DNA from: Neobacillus terrae
Lineage (GTDB): Bacteria > Bacillota > Bacilli > Bacillales > Cytobacillaceae
DNA length: 64,000 nt
Direction of reading: 5' to 3'
Assembly (NCBI RefSeq): GCF_011393025.1
Contig: NZ_JAAOEO010000007.1
Location: 124,001-188,000 of the forward strand
Part shown: piece by piece, positions 35,119-43,442 of the stretch
Layout of the letters: every line of letters starts with the position of its first letter
Numbering within the stretch: the stretch's first letter is position 1
Translations under genes and position numbers: made by a program
Notes under the pieces: generated by a model
What the model saw: only the letters and a program-made list of their open reading frames with translations
What the model was told of the DNA's origin: nothing
Database searches by the model: none

Positions 35119-35712
35119 TTGCCAGCTCTTCATATAACGAATCCAATATCAGAGCAGGATTTACTGAAACTTAGGGCCGGTGATAGGGTTTTGCTAAACG
35201 GCACGATTTATACCGCCAGGGATGCAGCCCATAAAAGAATGGCTGAATCACTGCAAAAAGGGGAAGCTTTGCCCTTTGATATCGCTGGACAAACCATTTA
35301 CTATGTTGGTCCCACACCCGCCAAGCCCGGGCAGGTAATAGGTTCAGCAGGGCCAACCACGAGCGGCCGAATGGATAAGTATACTCCTGCCCTCTTAGAC
35401 CTGGGTTTAAAGGGGATGATTGGGAAGGGGTACCGCAGCGAGGAAGTCATTGAATCGATGAAAAAAAATCAAGCTGTTTATTTTGCTGCCATCGGAGGAT
35501 CAGGTGCACTTATAGCAAAATCCATTAAATCTATGGAAGTAATGGCTTACGGGGATCTCGGTCCGGAAGCTATATATAAACTGACGATTAAGGATTTCCC
35601 GGCCGTTGTTATTATAGATAGTGAGGGAAATGATTGGTACAAAATCGGTAAACAGCAATTCCAAGAGCAGACAAGGAATGTAGAGAAATTTTCCAGCAGG
35701 ATCTCAGAATAG
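35119..35712 (+). CDS. Fumarase / tartrate dehydratase-type beta subunit, copy 2
   Basis: This 197-residue beta subunit pairs with the gene upstream. It has ARDAAHKRMAESL, YYVGPTPAKPGQVIGSAGPTT, GRMDKYTPALLDLGLKGMIGKG and FAAIGGSGALIAKSIKSMEV. It starts at TTG 35119 behind AGGAGGGAG. It is the last gene of the ligase-mmgE-flavoprotein-hydratase series. An imperfect hairpin without a T-run lies at its stop. Confidence 0.84.
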   Translation: MPALHITNPISEQDLLKLRAGDRVLLNGTIYTARDAAHKRMAESLQKGEALPFDIAGQTIYYVGPTPAKPGQVIGSAGPTTSGRMDKYTPALLDLGLKGMIGKGYRSEEVIESMKKNQAVYFAAIGGSGALIAKSIKSMEVMAYGDLGPEAIYKLTIKDFPAVVIIDSEGNDWYKIGKQQFQEQTRNVEKFSSRISE

Positions 35713-35783
35713 AGGTCTTGCTGGTTGTATTAAATACTGAATATATATTAATTTATGAATTTTCTAAAAAAATATTTGTAATT

Positions 35784-35803
35784 GTATTTTGGATACAGTA
35801 TCC
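35784..35803. promoter_or_regulatory. Shared regional operator, copy 5 (HMG-CoA lyase-like operon)
   Basis: The stretch GTATTTTGGATACAGTA matches the regional motif in reverse at 13 of 17 positions and overlaps the perfect palindrome GGATAC-A-GTATCC (35791-35803). A weak TTGTAA (35776) and TATCCT (35799), 17 bases apart, could be the promoter it covers. Confidence 0.6.
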
Positions 35804-35855
35804 TATTTATAGGCGGTATCATTTTTCAGCACATTGATGGAGGAATCAAATTAGG

Positions 35856-36788
35856 ATGAAATTAGCTGATCATGTCACGATATACGAAGTAGGCTTGCGG
35901 GATGGACTACAGTTAGAGTCAAAAATATTATCAGTTGACGAGAAATTAGAGCTGTTTTATTTATTGCAAATGGCGAATGTTTCAGAGCTTGAGTTTGGAT
36001 CCTTTGTACACCCAAAGCTGGTTCCGCAAATGGCAAATACAGCCGAGTTTTATCATCATGTAAAAGAATTTCCGGAAATAGAGCTGGTCGCGCTTATACC
36101 CAATTTAAAGGGACTGGAGCTGGCAAAGCAAAACGGAGTCAGGTCTGTAAATTATGTTTTTTCGGCGAGTAATACACATAACCAACAAAATGTTCGGCAA
36201 ACCACTGAACAATCATTGGAAAACTTCAGCAATTTATCTCAGTTTGCATCAGATAACGATATAGCTCTTAATGTTACAGTTGCTACCTCTTTTGGCTGTC
36301 CTTTTGAAGGATCTGTCCTACCACAGCGAATCATGAACATCATCGAAAAACTTCTATTACATAACATCAAAAGAATCACTCTTGCGGACACAACAGGCAT
36401 GGCAAATCCGAAACAAGTTTATCAATTAACAAAACAGGTTGTAAATGAGTTCAGGGATTTTGAATTTGGCTGCCATTTTCATAATACCCGGGGAATGGGC
36501 CTTGCAAATATAGTCGCCGGATTAGAGGCAGGGATTACGATTTTTGATGCTTCGCTTGGAGGCATCGGAGGCTGTCCATTTGCGCCAGGAGCAACAGGCA
36601 ATGTTTGCACAGAAGATGTAGTCCACATGTTAGAGGAAATGGGAGTCCGTACCTCTATAAATCTTGATCAATTAATTCATGCATCCAACAGGCTGGAGGA
36701 GCTGCTGGGACACGAATTGCCTGGCCAGGTGGCTAAAGCAGGGAAAAGCTCCCGCTTGTATCCAGTACCAAATAAAGTAACAAGTTAA
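35856..36788 (+). CDS. HMG-CoA lyase-like enzyme
   Basis: This 310-residue DRE-TIM metallolyase cleaves a 3-hydroxy-3-methyl acyl-CoA to acetyl-CoA and a keto product. Motifs are EVGLRDGLQLESK, with the metal-binding Asp; SASNTHNQQNVRQT; TLADTTGMANP; GCHFHNTRGMGLANIVAG, with the His pair; and the C-terminal GGIGGCPFAPGATGNVCTEDVVHML with the flexible-loop Cys. It opens a four-gene cassette with a hydratase, a dehydrogenase and a CoA-transferase. HMG-CoA or a citramalyl-CoA-type ester is plausible. Confidence 0.87.
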   Translation: MKLADHVTIYEVGLRDGLQLESKILSVDEKLELFYLLQMANVSELEFGSFVHPKLVPQMANTAEFYHHVKEFPEIELVALIPNLKGLELAKQNGVRSVNYVFSASNTHNQQNVRQTTEQSLENFSNLSQFASDNDIALNVTVATSFGCPFEGSVLPQRIMNIIEKLLLHNIKRITLADTTGMANPKQVYQLTKQVVNEFRDFEFGCHFHNTRGMGLANIVAGLEAGITIFDASLGGIGGCPFAPGATGNVCTEDVVHMLEEMGVRTSINLDQLIHASNRLEELLGHELPGQVAKAGKSSRLYPVPNKVTS

Positions 36789-36801
36789 GGAGATGAAAAT
36801 A

Positions 36802-37602
36802 ATGTTGGTGAAAACCTACGAAACTATTAAATTAACAAGGGCTGAGGGGAATCAGGGGATTGCAGTTTTAACCTTAAACCGCCCGGAATCGATGAACGCA
36901 CTGAATACCAAAATGGCTGTAGAGCTTATCGAGGCTCTGGACGAGTTGAAATACGAGGATAATGTCCATGTTTTAATCCTAACAGGTGCCGGATCAAGAA
37001 GCTTTTGTGTCGGAGCAGATTTAAAAGAGCGTAATGGTATGTCCCAGAAAGATTGGAAAAGGCAGCATGATTATTTTGAGAAAGTAACTGAAAGCATCCG
37101 TGAATTCCCATACCCCGTTATTGGAGCTATCAATGGCTATGCACTTGGAGGAGGACTTGAAATAGCGCTAAGCTGTGACATAAGAACAGCGACAGAGCAG
37201 GCAGGATTAGGGCTGCCAGAGGCGAAGCTAGGTTTAATTCCTGGCATCGGAGGCACTCAGCTGCTTCCACGAATTCTTCCGGTTGGAATAGCAAAAGAAG
37301 TTCTTTTTACAGGAAAACGCCTTACAGCAGATGAGGGAAAACAATGGGGACTAATCAATCATGTTTATGATGGGGCAAGCCTATTAGAAGAAACGTTGAA
37401 ACTGGCTGAAAGTATCGCTAGTAATGCGCCTCTATCTTTAAAAGCGTTAAAGAAAGCAGTTAATAAAGGAACGGAAACAGATTTAGCAACAGGACTTGTT
37501 TTAGAATTGGAAGCCTATTATAAATGTGCAAATTCAGAAGATCGTCTGGAAGGTATTTATGCCTTTAATGAAAAACGCAGTCCAGAATGGAAGGGCAAAT
37601 AA
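36802..37602 (+). CDS. Enoyl-CoA hydratase, methylglutaconyl-CoA hydratase-like
   Basis: This 266-residue crotonase-fold enzyme hydrates an unsaturated acyl-CoA. The first oxyanion-hole motif is SFCVGADLKERNGMS, resembling the AUH/YngF branch that acts on 3-methylglutaconyl-CoA. The second is GYALGGGLEIALSCDIR, and LGLPEAKLGLIPGIGGTQ holds the catalytic Glu. AAGGAG is nine bases before ATG 36802, while the ATG at 36793 touches it. Together with the upstream lyase it can carry out hydration then cleavage of a branched unsaturated diacid-CoA. Confidence 0.86.
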   Translation: MLVKTYETIKLTRAEGNQGIAVLTLNRPESMNALNTKMAVELIEALDELKYEDNVHVLILTGAGSRSFCVGADLKERNGMSQKDWKRQHDYFEKVTESIREFPYPVIGAINGYALGGGLEIALSCDIRTATEQAGLGLPEAKLGLIPGIGGTQLLPRILPVGIAKEVLFTGKRLTADEGKQWGLINHVYDGASLLEETLKLAESIASNAPLSLKALKKAVNKGTETDLATGLVLELEAYYKCANSEDRLEGIYAFNEKRSPEWKGK

Positions 37603-37623
37603 TATATTTAGGAGGTTTTTATA

Positions 37624-38793
37624 ATGGTAACTACAAAAACGACTGAAAACACTGAACATGAAATGATCCGAAAAAGCGTTAGAGCTTTATGTGAGCGCTT
37701 TCCCGAGGAGTATTGGAGAGAACTGGATGAAAAAGCGGCTTATCCAACGGCCTTCGTCCAGGCTTTGACCGAAGAGGGATGGCTTTCCGTTCTAATTCCG
37801 GAAGAGTATGGCGGAGCAGGTCTTGGCATGAAGGAAGCAAGTATCATTTTAGAGGAAATTAATCGTTCCGGCGGCAACGCGGGAGCCTGCCACGCCCAAA
37901 TGTATACAATGGGGGCCCTGCTGAGATATGGAAATGAAGACCAGAAGCAGAGATACCTTCCGAAAATCGCTAGCGGCGAACTTCGCCTCCAGGCTTTTGG
38001 AATTACCGAACCTACTGCCGGAAGTGATACCACCAGCATTCAAACCTATGCAGAAAGGGTCGGGGATAAATATGTGGTTCATGGCCAGAAAATTTGGACC
38101 TCAAGGGCCGAGCATTCCGATTTAATGATGCTTTTAGCAAGAACCACTCCAAAGGATCAGGTTGCCAAGAAAACCGACGGACTAAGCCTTTTCATTTTAG
38201 ATATGAAGGAACAAGCTTCAAAAATTGATATTCGTCCAATTGATACCATGATTAACCACGCAACTACAGAAGTATTTTTTGAAGGGGCAGAAATTCCCGC
38301 TGAGAATTTAATTGGCGAGGAAGGAAAGGGTTTCCGTTATGTGTTAGGCGGTATGAATGCAGAGCGGATTTTGATCGCATCTGAATCAATTGGGGATGGC
38401 ATGTACTTCGTTGATAAATCCGTTCAGTATGCAAATGAGCGAGTGGTTTTTGGAAGATCAATCGGCCAAAATCAGGGTGTTCAATTCCCGATTTCCCGCG
38501 CCTATATGGATATTCAAGCAGCTAAATTGATGAGAGATAAAGCTGCAGAGATGTTTGATGCAGGGATGGACTGCGGGGCTGAAGCAAACATGTCAAAATA
38601 TCTTGCTTCTGAAGCAACATGGCGTGCAGCCAATGCCGCGATGGACACCTACGGCGGATACGGTTTTGCCAAAGAGTACAATATCGAAAGAAAGTTTAGA
38701 GAAGCCCGTTTGTTTATCGTAGCACCAATCACGAATAACCTGGTGGTAAGTTATGTAGGACAGCACGTACTTGGTTTACCACGTTCATTCTAA
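37624..38793 (+). CDS. Acyl-CoA dehydrogenase family protein with isovaleryl-type catalytic Glu
   Basis: This 389-residue flavin dehydrogenase forms the 2,3 double bond of an acyl-CoA. FAD/substrate motifs AFGITEPTAGSDTTS, GQKIWTSRAEHSD and DTYGGYGFAKEYNIER are present. The usual YEGT catalytic Glu near the C-terminus is replaced by VAPITNNL. A Glu is instead found at E247 in GGMNAERI, where isovaleryl-CoA dehydrogenase has its base. An AGGAGG ribosome site precedes it. The substrate is probably a branched acyl-CoA made by the CaiB protein. Confidence 0.88.
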   Translation: MVTTKTTENTEHEMIRKSVRALCERFPEEYWRELDEKAAYPTAFVQALTEEGWLSVLIPEEYGGAGLGMKEASIILEEINRSGGNAGACHAQMYTMGALLRYGNEDQKQRYLPKIASGELRLQAFGITEPTAGSDTTSIQTYAERVGDKYVVHGQKIWTSRAEHSDLMMLLARTTPKDQVAKKTDGLSLFILDMKEQASKIDIRPIDTMINHATTEVFFEGAEIPAENLIGEEGKGFRYVLGGMNAERILIASESIGDGMYFVDKSVQYANERVVFGRSIGQNQGVQFPISRAYMDIQAAKLMRDKAAEMFDAGMDCGAEANMSKYLASEATWRAANAAMDTYGGYGFAKEYNIERKFREARLFIVAPITNNLVVSYVGQHVLGLPRSF

Positions 38794-38800
38794 TATGAAT

Positions 38801-38830
38801 AGGACCTTTTTCAAAGAGGTCCTTTCTTTT
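38801..38830 (+). terminator. Weak internal terminator between dehydrogenase and CoA-transferase genes
   Basis: AGGACC and GGTCCT flank a T-rich loop and are followed by TTCTTTT. It may partly end transcription before the CaiB gene. Confidence 0.5.
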
Positions 38831-38847
38831 AAAAAAGGAGGAGCAGC

Positions 38848-40059
38848 ATGACTGGGCCATTAAGCGGAATTAGAGTAGTGGATGTAACAACCAATATTTC
38901 CGGACCAAGTTTAACCATGATACTAGGCGATCTTGGTGCTGAGATTATAAAAATTGAAAGACCGGACATTGGTGATGATTCAAGGGGGATGGGTCCCTTC
39001 TGGGAAGGCGACGGCGTTTATTTCCTTCATATTAATAGGAATAAACAATCAATCGTTGTTGATTTGAAAAAAGAGAGCGGACGTAACATTGTTTATGACC
39101 TTGTCAAAACGGCGGATGTGTTTGTTGAAAACTTTCGGTTTAAAAAAGCTGAGCAAATGGGACTGGGTTATGAAAAATTGAAAAGAATTAATCCTTCCCT
39201 TGTTTATTGTTCCTTGTCGGCATATGGACAGGAGGGACCTCTTCGTGACAGGCCTGGCTATGATGCGATTGCGCAGGCAGATTCTGGTATTATCGGGATT
39301 AATGGAGCAGAGGGAGCTGAGATTGCTCGAGTTCCAGTATCCGTCCTTGATCAGGGAAGTGCTATGTGGGGAGCAATCGGCGTCATATCCGCTCTTTTCC
39401 ACAAGCAAAAAACAGGGGAAGGCCAGCTTGTGACAACTTCCCTGTACGAAACGGGTGTTTTCTGGGTGGGTTATCATATGTTATCCTGGCTTGCTACTGG
39501 AGAAGAGCCGAAGAAGAACGGCGCCGGCCATACAGCGTTCGCGCCATATGGGTCCTTTCAGGCAAGCGATGCACCTGTCATCATTGGGATTTCAAATAAT
39601 TCGTTATTTAAGCGATTATGCAAGGTGCTTGGAAAGGAAGAGTGGACAGAGGATCCACGTTATCAAAATAACCCTGAACGTGTGGAGAATCGGGAAACCT
39701 TACGAGTCGCGATTGAAAACATTCTTCAAGCCAAAACAGCAGATGAATGGGTAGAGCTATTAGCAGTAGCGGGAGTCCCAAGCTCAAAGGTGAAGAAGAT
39801 CTCAGAAGTGGTACAGGATGAGCAGGCAGAAGCTATCAGGATGTGGACTGGTATAAATCATTCTAATATTGAAAACTTCAAGCTGCCGAGGCTCCCTTTT
39901 GAGCTGAGCACATCGCCAGTTTCCATTCATCATGCTCCGCCGAAACTGGGAGAGAATTCGAAAGAGATATTAGAAAAGCTTGGCTACACTGAAGATGAAG
40001 TGGAACAGTTTTTAAAGGATGGAACCATACAAATGGTGAAAGAGGCTAAGCCGATTTAA
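38848..40059 (+). CDS. CaiB/BaiF family (class III) CoA-transferase
   Basis: This 403-residue enzyme transfers CoA between carboxylic acids. It has the N-terminal VVDVTTNISGPSLTMILGDLG, the IKIERPDIGDDSR stretch, NRNKQSIVVDLKK, and the catalytic Asp in RPGYDAIAQADSGI. Members of this family include itaconate/succinyl-CoA CoA-transferase, which would fit the hydratase and lyases nearby. It follows the dehydrogenase after a weak hairpin and has its own AAAGGAGGAG. Its terminator overlaps the stop codon. Confidence 0.88.
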   Translation: MTGPLSGIRVVDVTTNISGPSLTMILGDLGAEIIKIERPDIGDDSRGMGPFWEGDGVYFLHINRNKQSIVVDLKKESGRNIVYDLVKTADVFVENFRFKKAEQMGLGYEKLKRINPSLVYCSLSAYGQEGPLRDRPGYDAIAQADSGIIGINGAEGAEIARVPVSVLDQGSAMWGAIGVISALFHKQKTGEGQLVTTSLYETGVFWVGYHMLSWLATGEEPKKNGAGHTAFAPYGSFQASDAPVIIGISNNSLFKRLCKVLGKEEWTEDPRYQNNPERVENRETLRVAIENILQAKTADEWVELLAVAGVPSSKVKKISEVVQDEQAEAIRMWTGINHSNIENFKLPRLPFELSTSPVSIHHAPPKLGENSKEILEKLGYTEDEVEQFLKDGTIQMVKEAKPI

Positions 40060-40080
40060 TAGGTCTTAGCCTTTTTCTTT
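40041..40080 (+). terminator. Terminator after the CaiB gene
   Basis: AGGCTAAG (40043-40050) and CTTAGCCT (40065-40072) pair across the stop codon, followed by TTTTCTTT. Confidence 0.7.
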
Positions 40081-40322
40081 ATATAAACATCGTGCCTGCG
40101 ATAAAAATGCTAAAGAGGGTGCTGAAAATAGTGGTCATGGCAGCAAAGAATACTAAAATAGCCCCGTGAATTTGGCTTCTTTCTAAAAAAGTCATCAATC
40201 CCAGCGAGGAACAGCCATCCAAAAGCTGCGTAAATCAATCCTTTTTTCGAGCTTGAATATGGTTCCTCCATTCTAAAAATAGCTTCTCGACAGTTTTCGC
40301 AAACATTTTGTAATAGATTCAA
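40079..40322 (-). pseudogene. Small two-helix membrane protein, apparently frameshifted
   Basis: The gene starts at TTG 40322 six bases after AAGGAGG and reads MNLLQNVCENCREAIF, with a CxxC pair, then a hydrophobic GLIYAAFGWLFLAG. The uninterrupted frame stops at 40110 with an unconvincing tail. Shifting by one base around 40190-40205 gives GLMTFLERSQIHGAILVFFA followed by a second hydrophobic helix and a stop at 40079. That reading looks like a real membrane protein of about 80 residues. I therefore read it as one small gene with a frameshift or a sequencing error. No family is recognised. Confidence 0.5.
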
Positions 40323-40477
40323 TTTAACCTCCTTCCTTTTTGGGTGTTTGTGTGATGCCGAAGATAAAATTGATGGTTATATTACCATATTTATTTCTGT
40401 GTTCACCAAATAGAAACAACTTTTTAAAAGAAATGAGTTTTTACTATTAACATGTTGTTAAATCACCATTCATAAAG

Positions 40478-40514
40478 ATAAAAACCGGATCTCTTAGTGT
40501 GTTCCGGTTTTTTG
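40478..40514. terminator. Bidirectional terminator after the 76-residue minus-strand gene
   Basis: AAAAACCGGA and TCCGGTTTTT pair around a 13-base loop, with T-runs on both strands. The 217-base gap 40323-40539 otherwise holds only AT-rich sequence. Confidence 0.8.
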
Positions 40515-40539
40515 GATTTCTAATTAAATTATATTGATA

Positions 40540-40770
40540 TTACTCACCGATATTGTTTTCAAACCATTCCTGAAGATCCTTTAATGACTCGAAACTAAAA
40601 ATTTCTTCGCCTTTCCATCCATTATCCGAACCAACGTTACCTCTCAAAGTAATCTGCCCCTCATCACCTGAAATTAAAATGGCATATGGGTGGTTAATAT
40701 TTATGTACCTTGCATCCAAATCTTTATCTATCCAATTTTTACTCCGCAAAAAATCTTCATAATGTTCCAT
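40540..40770 (-). CDS. Small acidic hypothetical protein
   Basis: I do not recognise a family. The 76-residue product is acidic and soluble, with alternating beta-like segments (ARYININHPYAILISGDE, QITLRGNVG) and a helical FESLKDLQEWFENN end. It could be a small immunity-like or SMI1-like fold, but nothing proves this. GGAGGG is six bases before the ATG at 40770; the ATG at 40776 touches the ribosome site. It is a single gene on the minus strand with a terminator behind it. Confidence 0.65.
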   Translation of the reverse strand: MEHYEDFLRSKNWIDKDLDARYININHPYAILISGDEGQITLRGNVGSDNGWKGEEIFSFESLKDLQEWFENNIGE

Positions 40771-40807
40771 TTGCATCCCTCCACTGCTTATTGTTCCAAA
40801 TTATGCA

Positions 40808-40845
40808 AATAAAAAACAGGTACCGTCATTGTGAAAGGTACCTGT
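40808..40845 (-). terminator. Terminator of the GH27 gene
   Basis: ACAGGTACC and GGTACCTGT form a perfect stem. On the minus strand it is followed by a run of T residues. Confidence 0.85.
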
Positions 40846-40850
40846 GTGAG

Positions 40851-42842
40851 TTAGGCCTGTATTGTGGGTTTATTATTGCGTCTGGAAATAATAAAGAGTG
40901 CCCCTGTAATTAAGATCAGGAGAATTCCTGCCGCTGGTATTGCCCTCACCATTATGGATGATTGTTTGTCTGAGTGACCTTCAATTGACTTTGCACTTTC
41001 TCCTACTGCGTTATGAGCAGTAACCATATAAGAATAATGGCCCCCATGTTGAAGAGTAGCTTTATGATCCACATAGTTAGGATCAGTGATGTTTGCTGCA
41101 ATTTGCTTGTAGCCGCTGCTGATCCCTAAGCTGTTCACTTTTTTGCGATAGAGGGTATAAGAATTTGCACCGAATGACGGATTCCAGGTAAGTGTAATAG
41201 AATCTTTATTATTCCTATTTGCTAATACCCAGTCAGGGGCAGCTGGAGCTGTAGTCATTTCGGTATGGAAGGAATAAATTCCTATTAGCTTTTCTTTTCC
41301 ATTTTTAAAGGAGGAAACCTTCCAATAGTATTGTTCATCATTTGCAAGATTTTTTAGCTTTGTCGACGTTGAAGATATAATTTGATCATAGATTACTTTT
41401 GAAAAATAAGGATCTTTCGCTGCCAGCACATGATAGTCTTCAGCACCTGTTTGAGCTTTCCACGTTAGAGAAACATGGGAAGGATTCACCTCTGTTTCAC
41501 CGCTTTTAGGGGATACAATCAGGGATGAGGCTGGAACGACATGGATCATTCGTGATGCATGAGTGGCAAGTGTTGCGGTAAATCCTAATTCCATACTTCC
41601 TATATCTTTATGGCTCCACATATCACGAACGTCAGCTGAACCCTTAAAACCAAGTTCATCCCATGGAACAGATACTTTTTTAGTGGATGGACTAGTATTA
41701 AATAGACCGACATTGTAAGAACCATCCGGCAGGCTTTGATAAAAGACATGAGAGCTGGATGTGTTGTATAAGCTTTTTCCGGCTACTCCACTTTGATTGG
41801 CTTTAATTATTTCGTCATTCGTAAGCAGGCTGATACCGAAATCATCTAATTTGGTCATGTCGCTGCCAATAGCAAAATGAGATGCAGCAATGGCCCAAAG
41901 AGATACATGGGATCGTTTTTCGTCATCCGTCAGACCATCCTTGCTTCCGTTTGCAACATTGAGGGAGTCGAAATCGTTCCAGCCGCCCGGTCCAGCATGA
42001 GGCTGCCACTTAGCCGCGTGTTTAAACCGTCGGTAAACATGTTCCCAGTCTGTATTCGTTGGCTTTCCGTAGCTTTCTACATCATGATCTGTCCGCCAGC
42101 CATTGGATAAATCCTGCCAGTTAGAAACATTTTTGATATCCAAGTTGTTGGATAGCTCAACATGAATCGGTCTTCCTGTTTTCTTAAGTGCTTTTGCCCA
42201 TGCCTCAATATCTTTAATATCCTGGTTGCGTACACCATCAATTTTCAAGTAATCCACTCCATAAGAAGCAAATAGCTTTGCCCAGGAATCAATATACTCC
42301 TGTGCCCCTGGCTTGGAAAAATCGATCGAATACATATTCTTAAAATTAAAATTTACCTTTTGTCCCTTGCTGAAATCTACGATATCCTTTGCGTGATAAG
42401 GTGTTCCCTCGATCGGCGTATTTTGGTCCACCGCAGCTTTTGGAATACCGAGGGTTACATAGGAGCCAAAATACAAGCCTTTATTATGAATATAGTCTCC
42501 AAGTGCTTTCATTCCGTGCGGGAATTTCTTAGGATCTACCACCCATCTGCCATACTTGTCGACGGTAGTGGTCCAATTGAGCATATAATAATCATCAAGA
42601 TTCACATATTGATACCCGTGGGATTTAAATTTCTCAGCCAAAACATCTGCAGCTTCTTTAATGTTTTTTTCATTTGGGTTTTTACGAATGGAACTCCAGC
42701 TGCTCCAGCCCATAAAAGGGCGTTGTCCCAGTTCATTGTATGTCGAAGCTTGTACTTCTTTTGAAGTTAATATAGAAACGGAAAAAATTCCGGTTAGCGC
42801 AATTGAGCAGGATAAAATGGTTGAAATTATTTTTTTAATCAT
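40851..42842 (-). CDS. Surface-anchored GH27 glycoside hydrolase with fibronectin III domain
   Basis: This 663-residue secreted enzyme is an alpha-galactosidase-type hydrolase. It has a signal peptide (1-32, cleavage near VQA-STY), a GH27 barrel (about 38-350), a beta-sandwich domain (to about 440), two Ig/FN3-like regions (about 445-630) and a C-terminal membrane helix followed by RRNNK. The catalytic pair is D202 in DYLKIDGV (nucleophile) and D254 in WRTDHDVESYG (acid/base). MGWSSWSS is the family start. A strong AAGGAGG precedes it. GH27 also holds beta-L-arabinopyranosidases, so the sugar is uncertain. Side-chain removal from pectin or galactomannan would fit the uronate genes. Confidence 0.88.
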   Translation of the reverse strand: MIKKIISTILSCSIALTGIFSVSILTSKEVQASTYNELGQRPFMGWSSWSSIRKNPNEKNIKEAADVLAEKFKSHGYQYVNLDDYYMLNWTTTVDKYGRWVVDPKKFPHGMKALGDYIHNKGLYFGSYVTLGIPKAAVDQNTPIEGTPYHAKDIVDFSKGQKVNFNFKNMYSIDFSKPGAQEYIDSWAKLFASYGVDYLKIDGVRNQDIKDIEAWAKALKKTGRPIHVELSNNLDIKNVSNWQDLSNGWRTDHDVESYGKPTNTDWEHVYRRFKHAAKWQPHAGPGGWNDFDSLNVANGSKDGLTDDEKRSHVSLWAIAASHFAIGSDMTKLDDFGISLLTNDEIIKANQSGVAGKSLYNTSSSHVFYQSLPDGSYNVGLFNTSPSTKKVSVPWDELGFKGSADVRDMWSHKDIGSMELGFTATLATHASRMIHVVPASSLIVSPKSGETEVNPSHVSLTWKAQTGAEDYHVLAAKDPYFSKVIYDQIISSTSTKLKNLANDEQYYWKVSSFKNGKEKLIGIYSFHTEMTTAPAAPDWVLANRNNKDSITLTWNPSFGANSYTLYRKKVNSLGISSGYKQIAANITDPNYVDHKATLQHGGHYSYMVTAHNAVGESAKSIEGHSDKQSSIMVRAIPAAGILLILITGALFIISRRNNKPTIQA

Positions 42843-43106
42843 AAAAACCTCCTTATTAGGGGTGATGATTCGTAGGAATCGGAGGAAACGAAACAGATTC
42901 CGCTTACTTTTGCGATGGTTTTTAAGCTACTTATTTATATATCTATGATAATATAGAATGTTTTATATTTTTAAGGGACAATATATTCCATCTTATTTCC
43001 ATGCTTTAAAAAGATGATTGTTTTCCATGGCTAAATAGAAAAAAGTGAAAAAATGCCGTTCTCTTTTGGAGTAGATGTATAGTAAAAAACAGATATAAGA
43101 ACAAGT

Positions 43107-43148
43107 AAAAAAGCAGTGGATTTCACTAACGAAATCACACTGCTTTTA
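43107..43148. terminator. Bidirectional hairpin terminator downstream of the spore-protein-like gene
   Basis: AAAAGCAGTG-GATTTC and GAAATC-ACACTGCTTTT pair around ACTAAC, with T-runs on both strands. It lies in the 441-base gap 42843-43283. That gap otherwise holds the GH27 leader and no visible gene. Confidence 0.75.
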
Positions 43149-43283
43149 GCATTTTTATGTGTAAGGCTTTAGCTAGACATTTCACGGTCAATCAGTGTTT
43201 TTCAACCAACCATCCTTATAGGTTACTGGCATCTTTATCCAATCGAAAAGAGACGTAAATAAAAAGCTGCGCAGAGTAGTTTA

Positions 43284-43442
43284 CTAATCGCGCATTGCTC
43301 CTGCCTCTCGGGAGGTCATTGACCCTTGTCCTTCGCTTATATCTTTTTGAATTTCTTGTTTTACTTTTTGTGCATTGGTTCCAACAACACCAGGTTTCAT
43401 CATAGAATCTAAATTTTCTTTAGCATGTTGATCCTGTTGCAT
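43284..43442 (-). CDS. Small spore-protein-like gene (gamma-SASP-like)
   Basis: This 52-residue, Gln/Met-rich hydrophilic protein starts at ATG 43442, six bases after GGAGGA, and ends at TAG 43284. The central GTNAQKVKQEIQ resembles the repeat of gamma-type small acid-soluble spore proteins, and it ends in SREAGAMRD. It is much shorter than classical SspE and carries only one such unit, so it may belong to a separate small family. A spore role is inferred from similarity and composition. Confidence 0.6.
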   Translation of the reverse strand: MQQDQHAKENLDSMMKPGVVGTNAQKVKQEIQKDISEGQGSMTSREAGAMRD

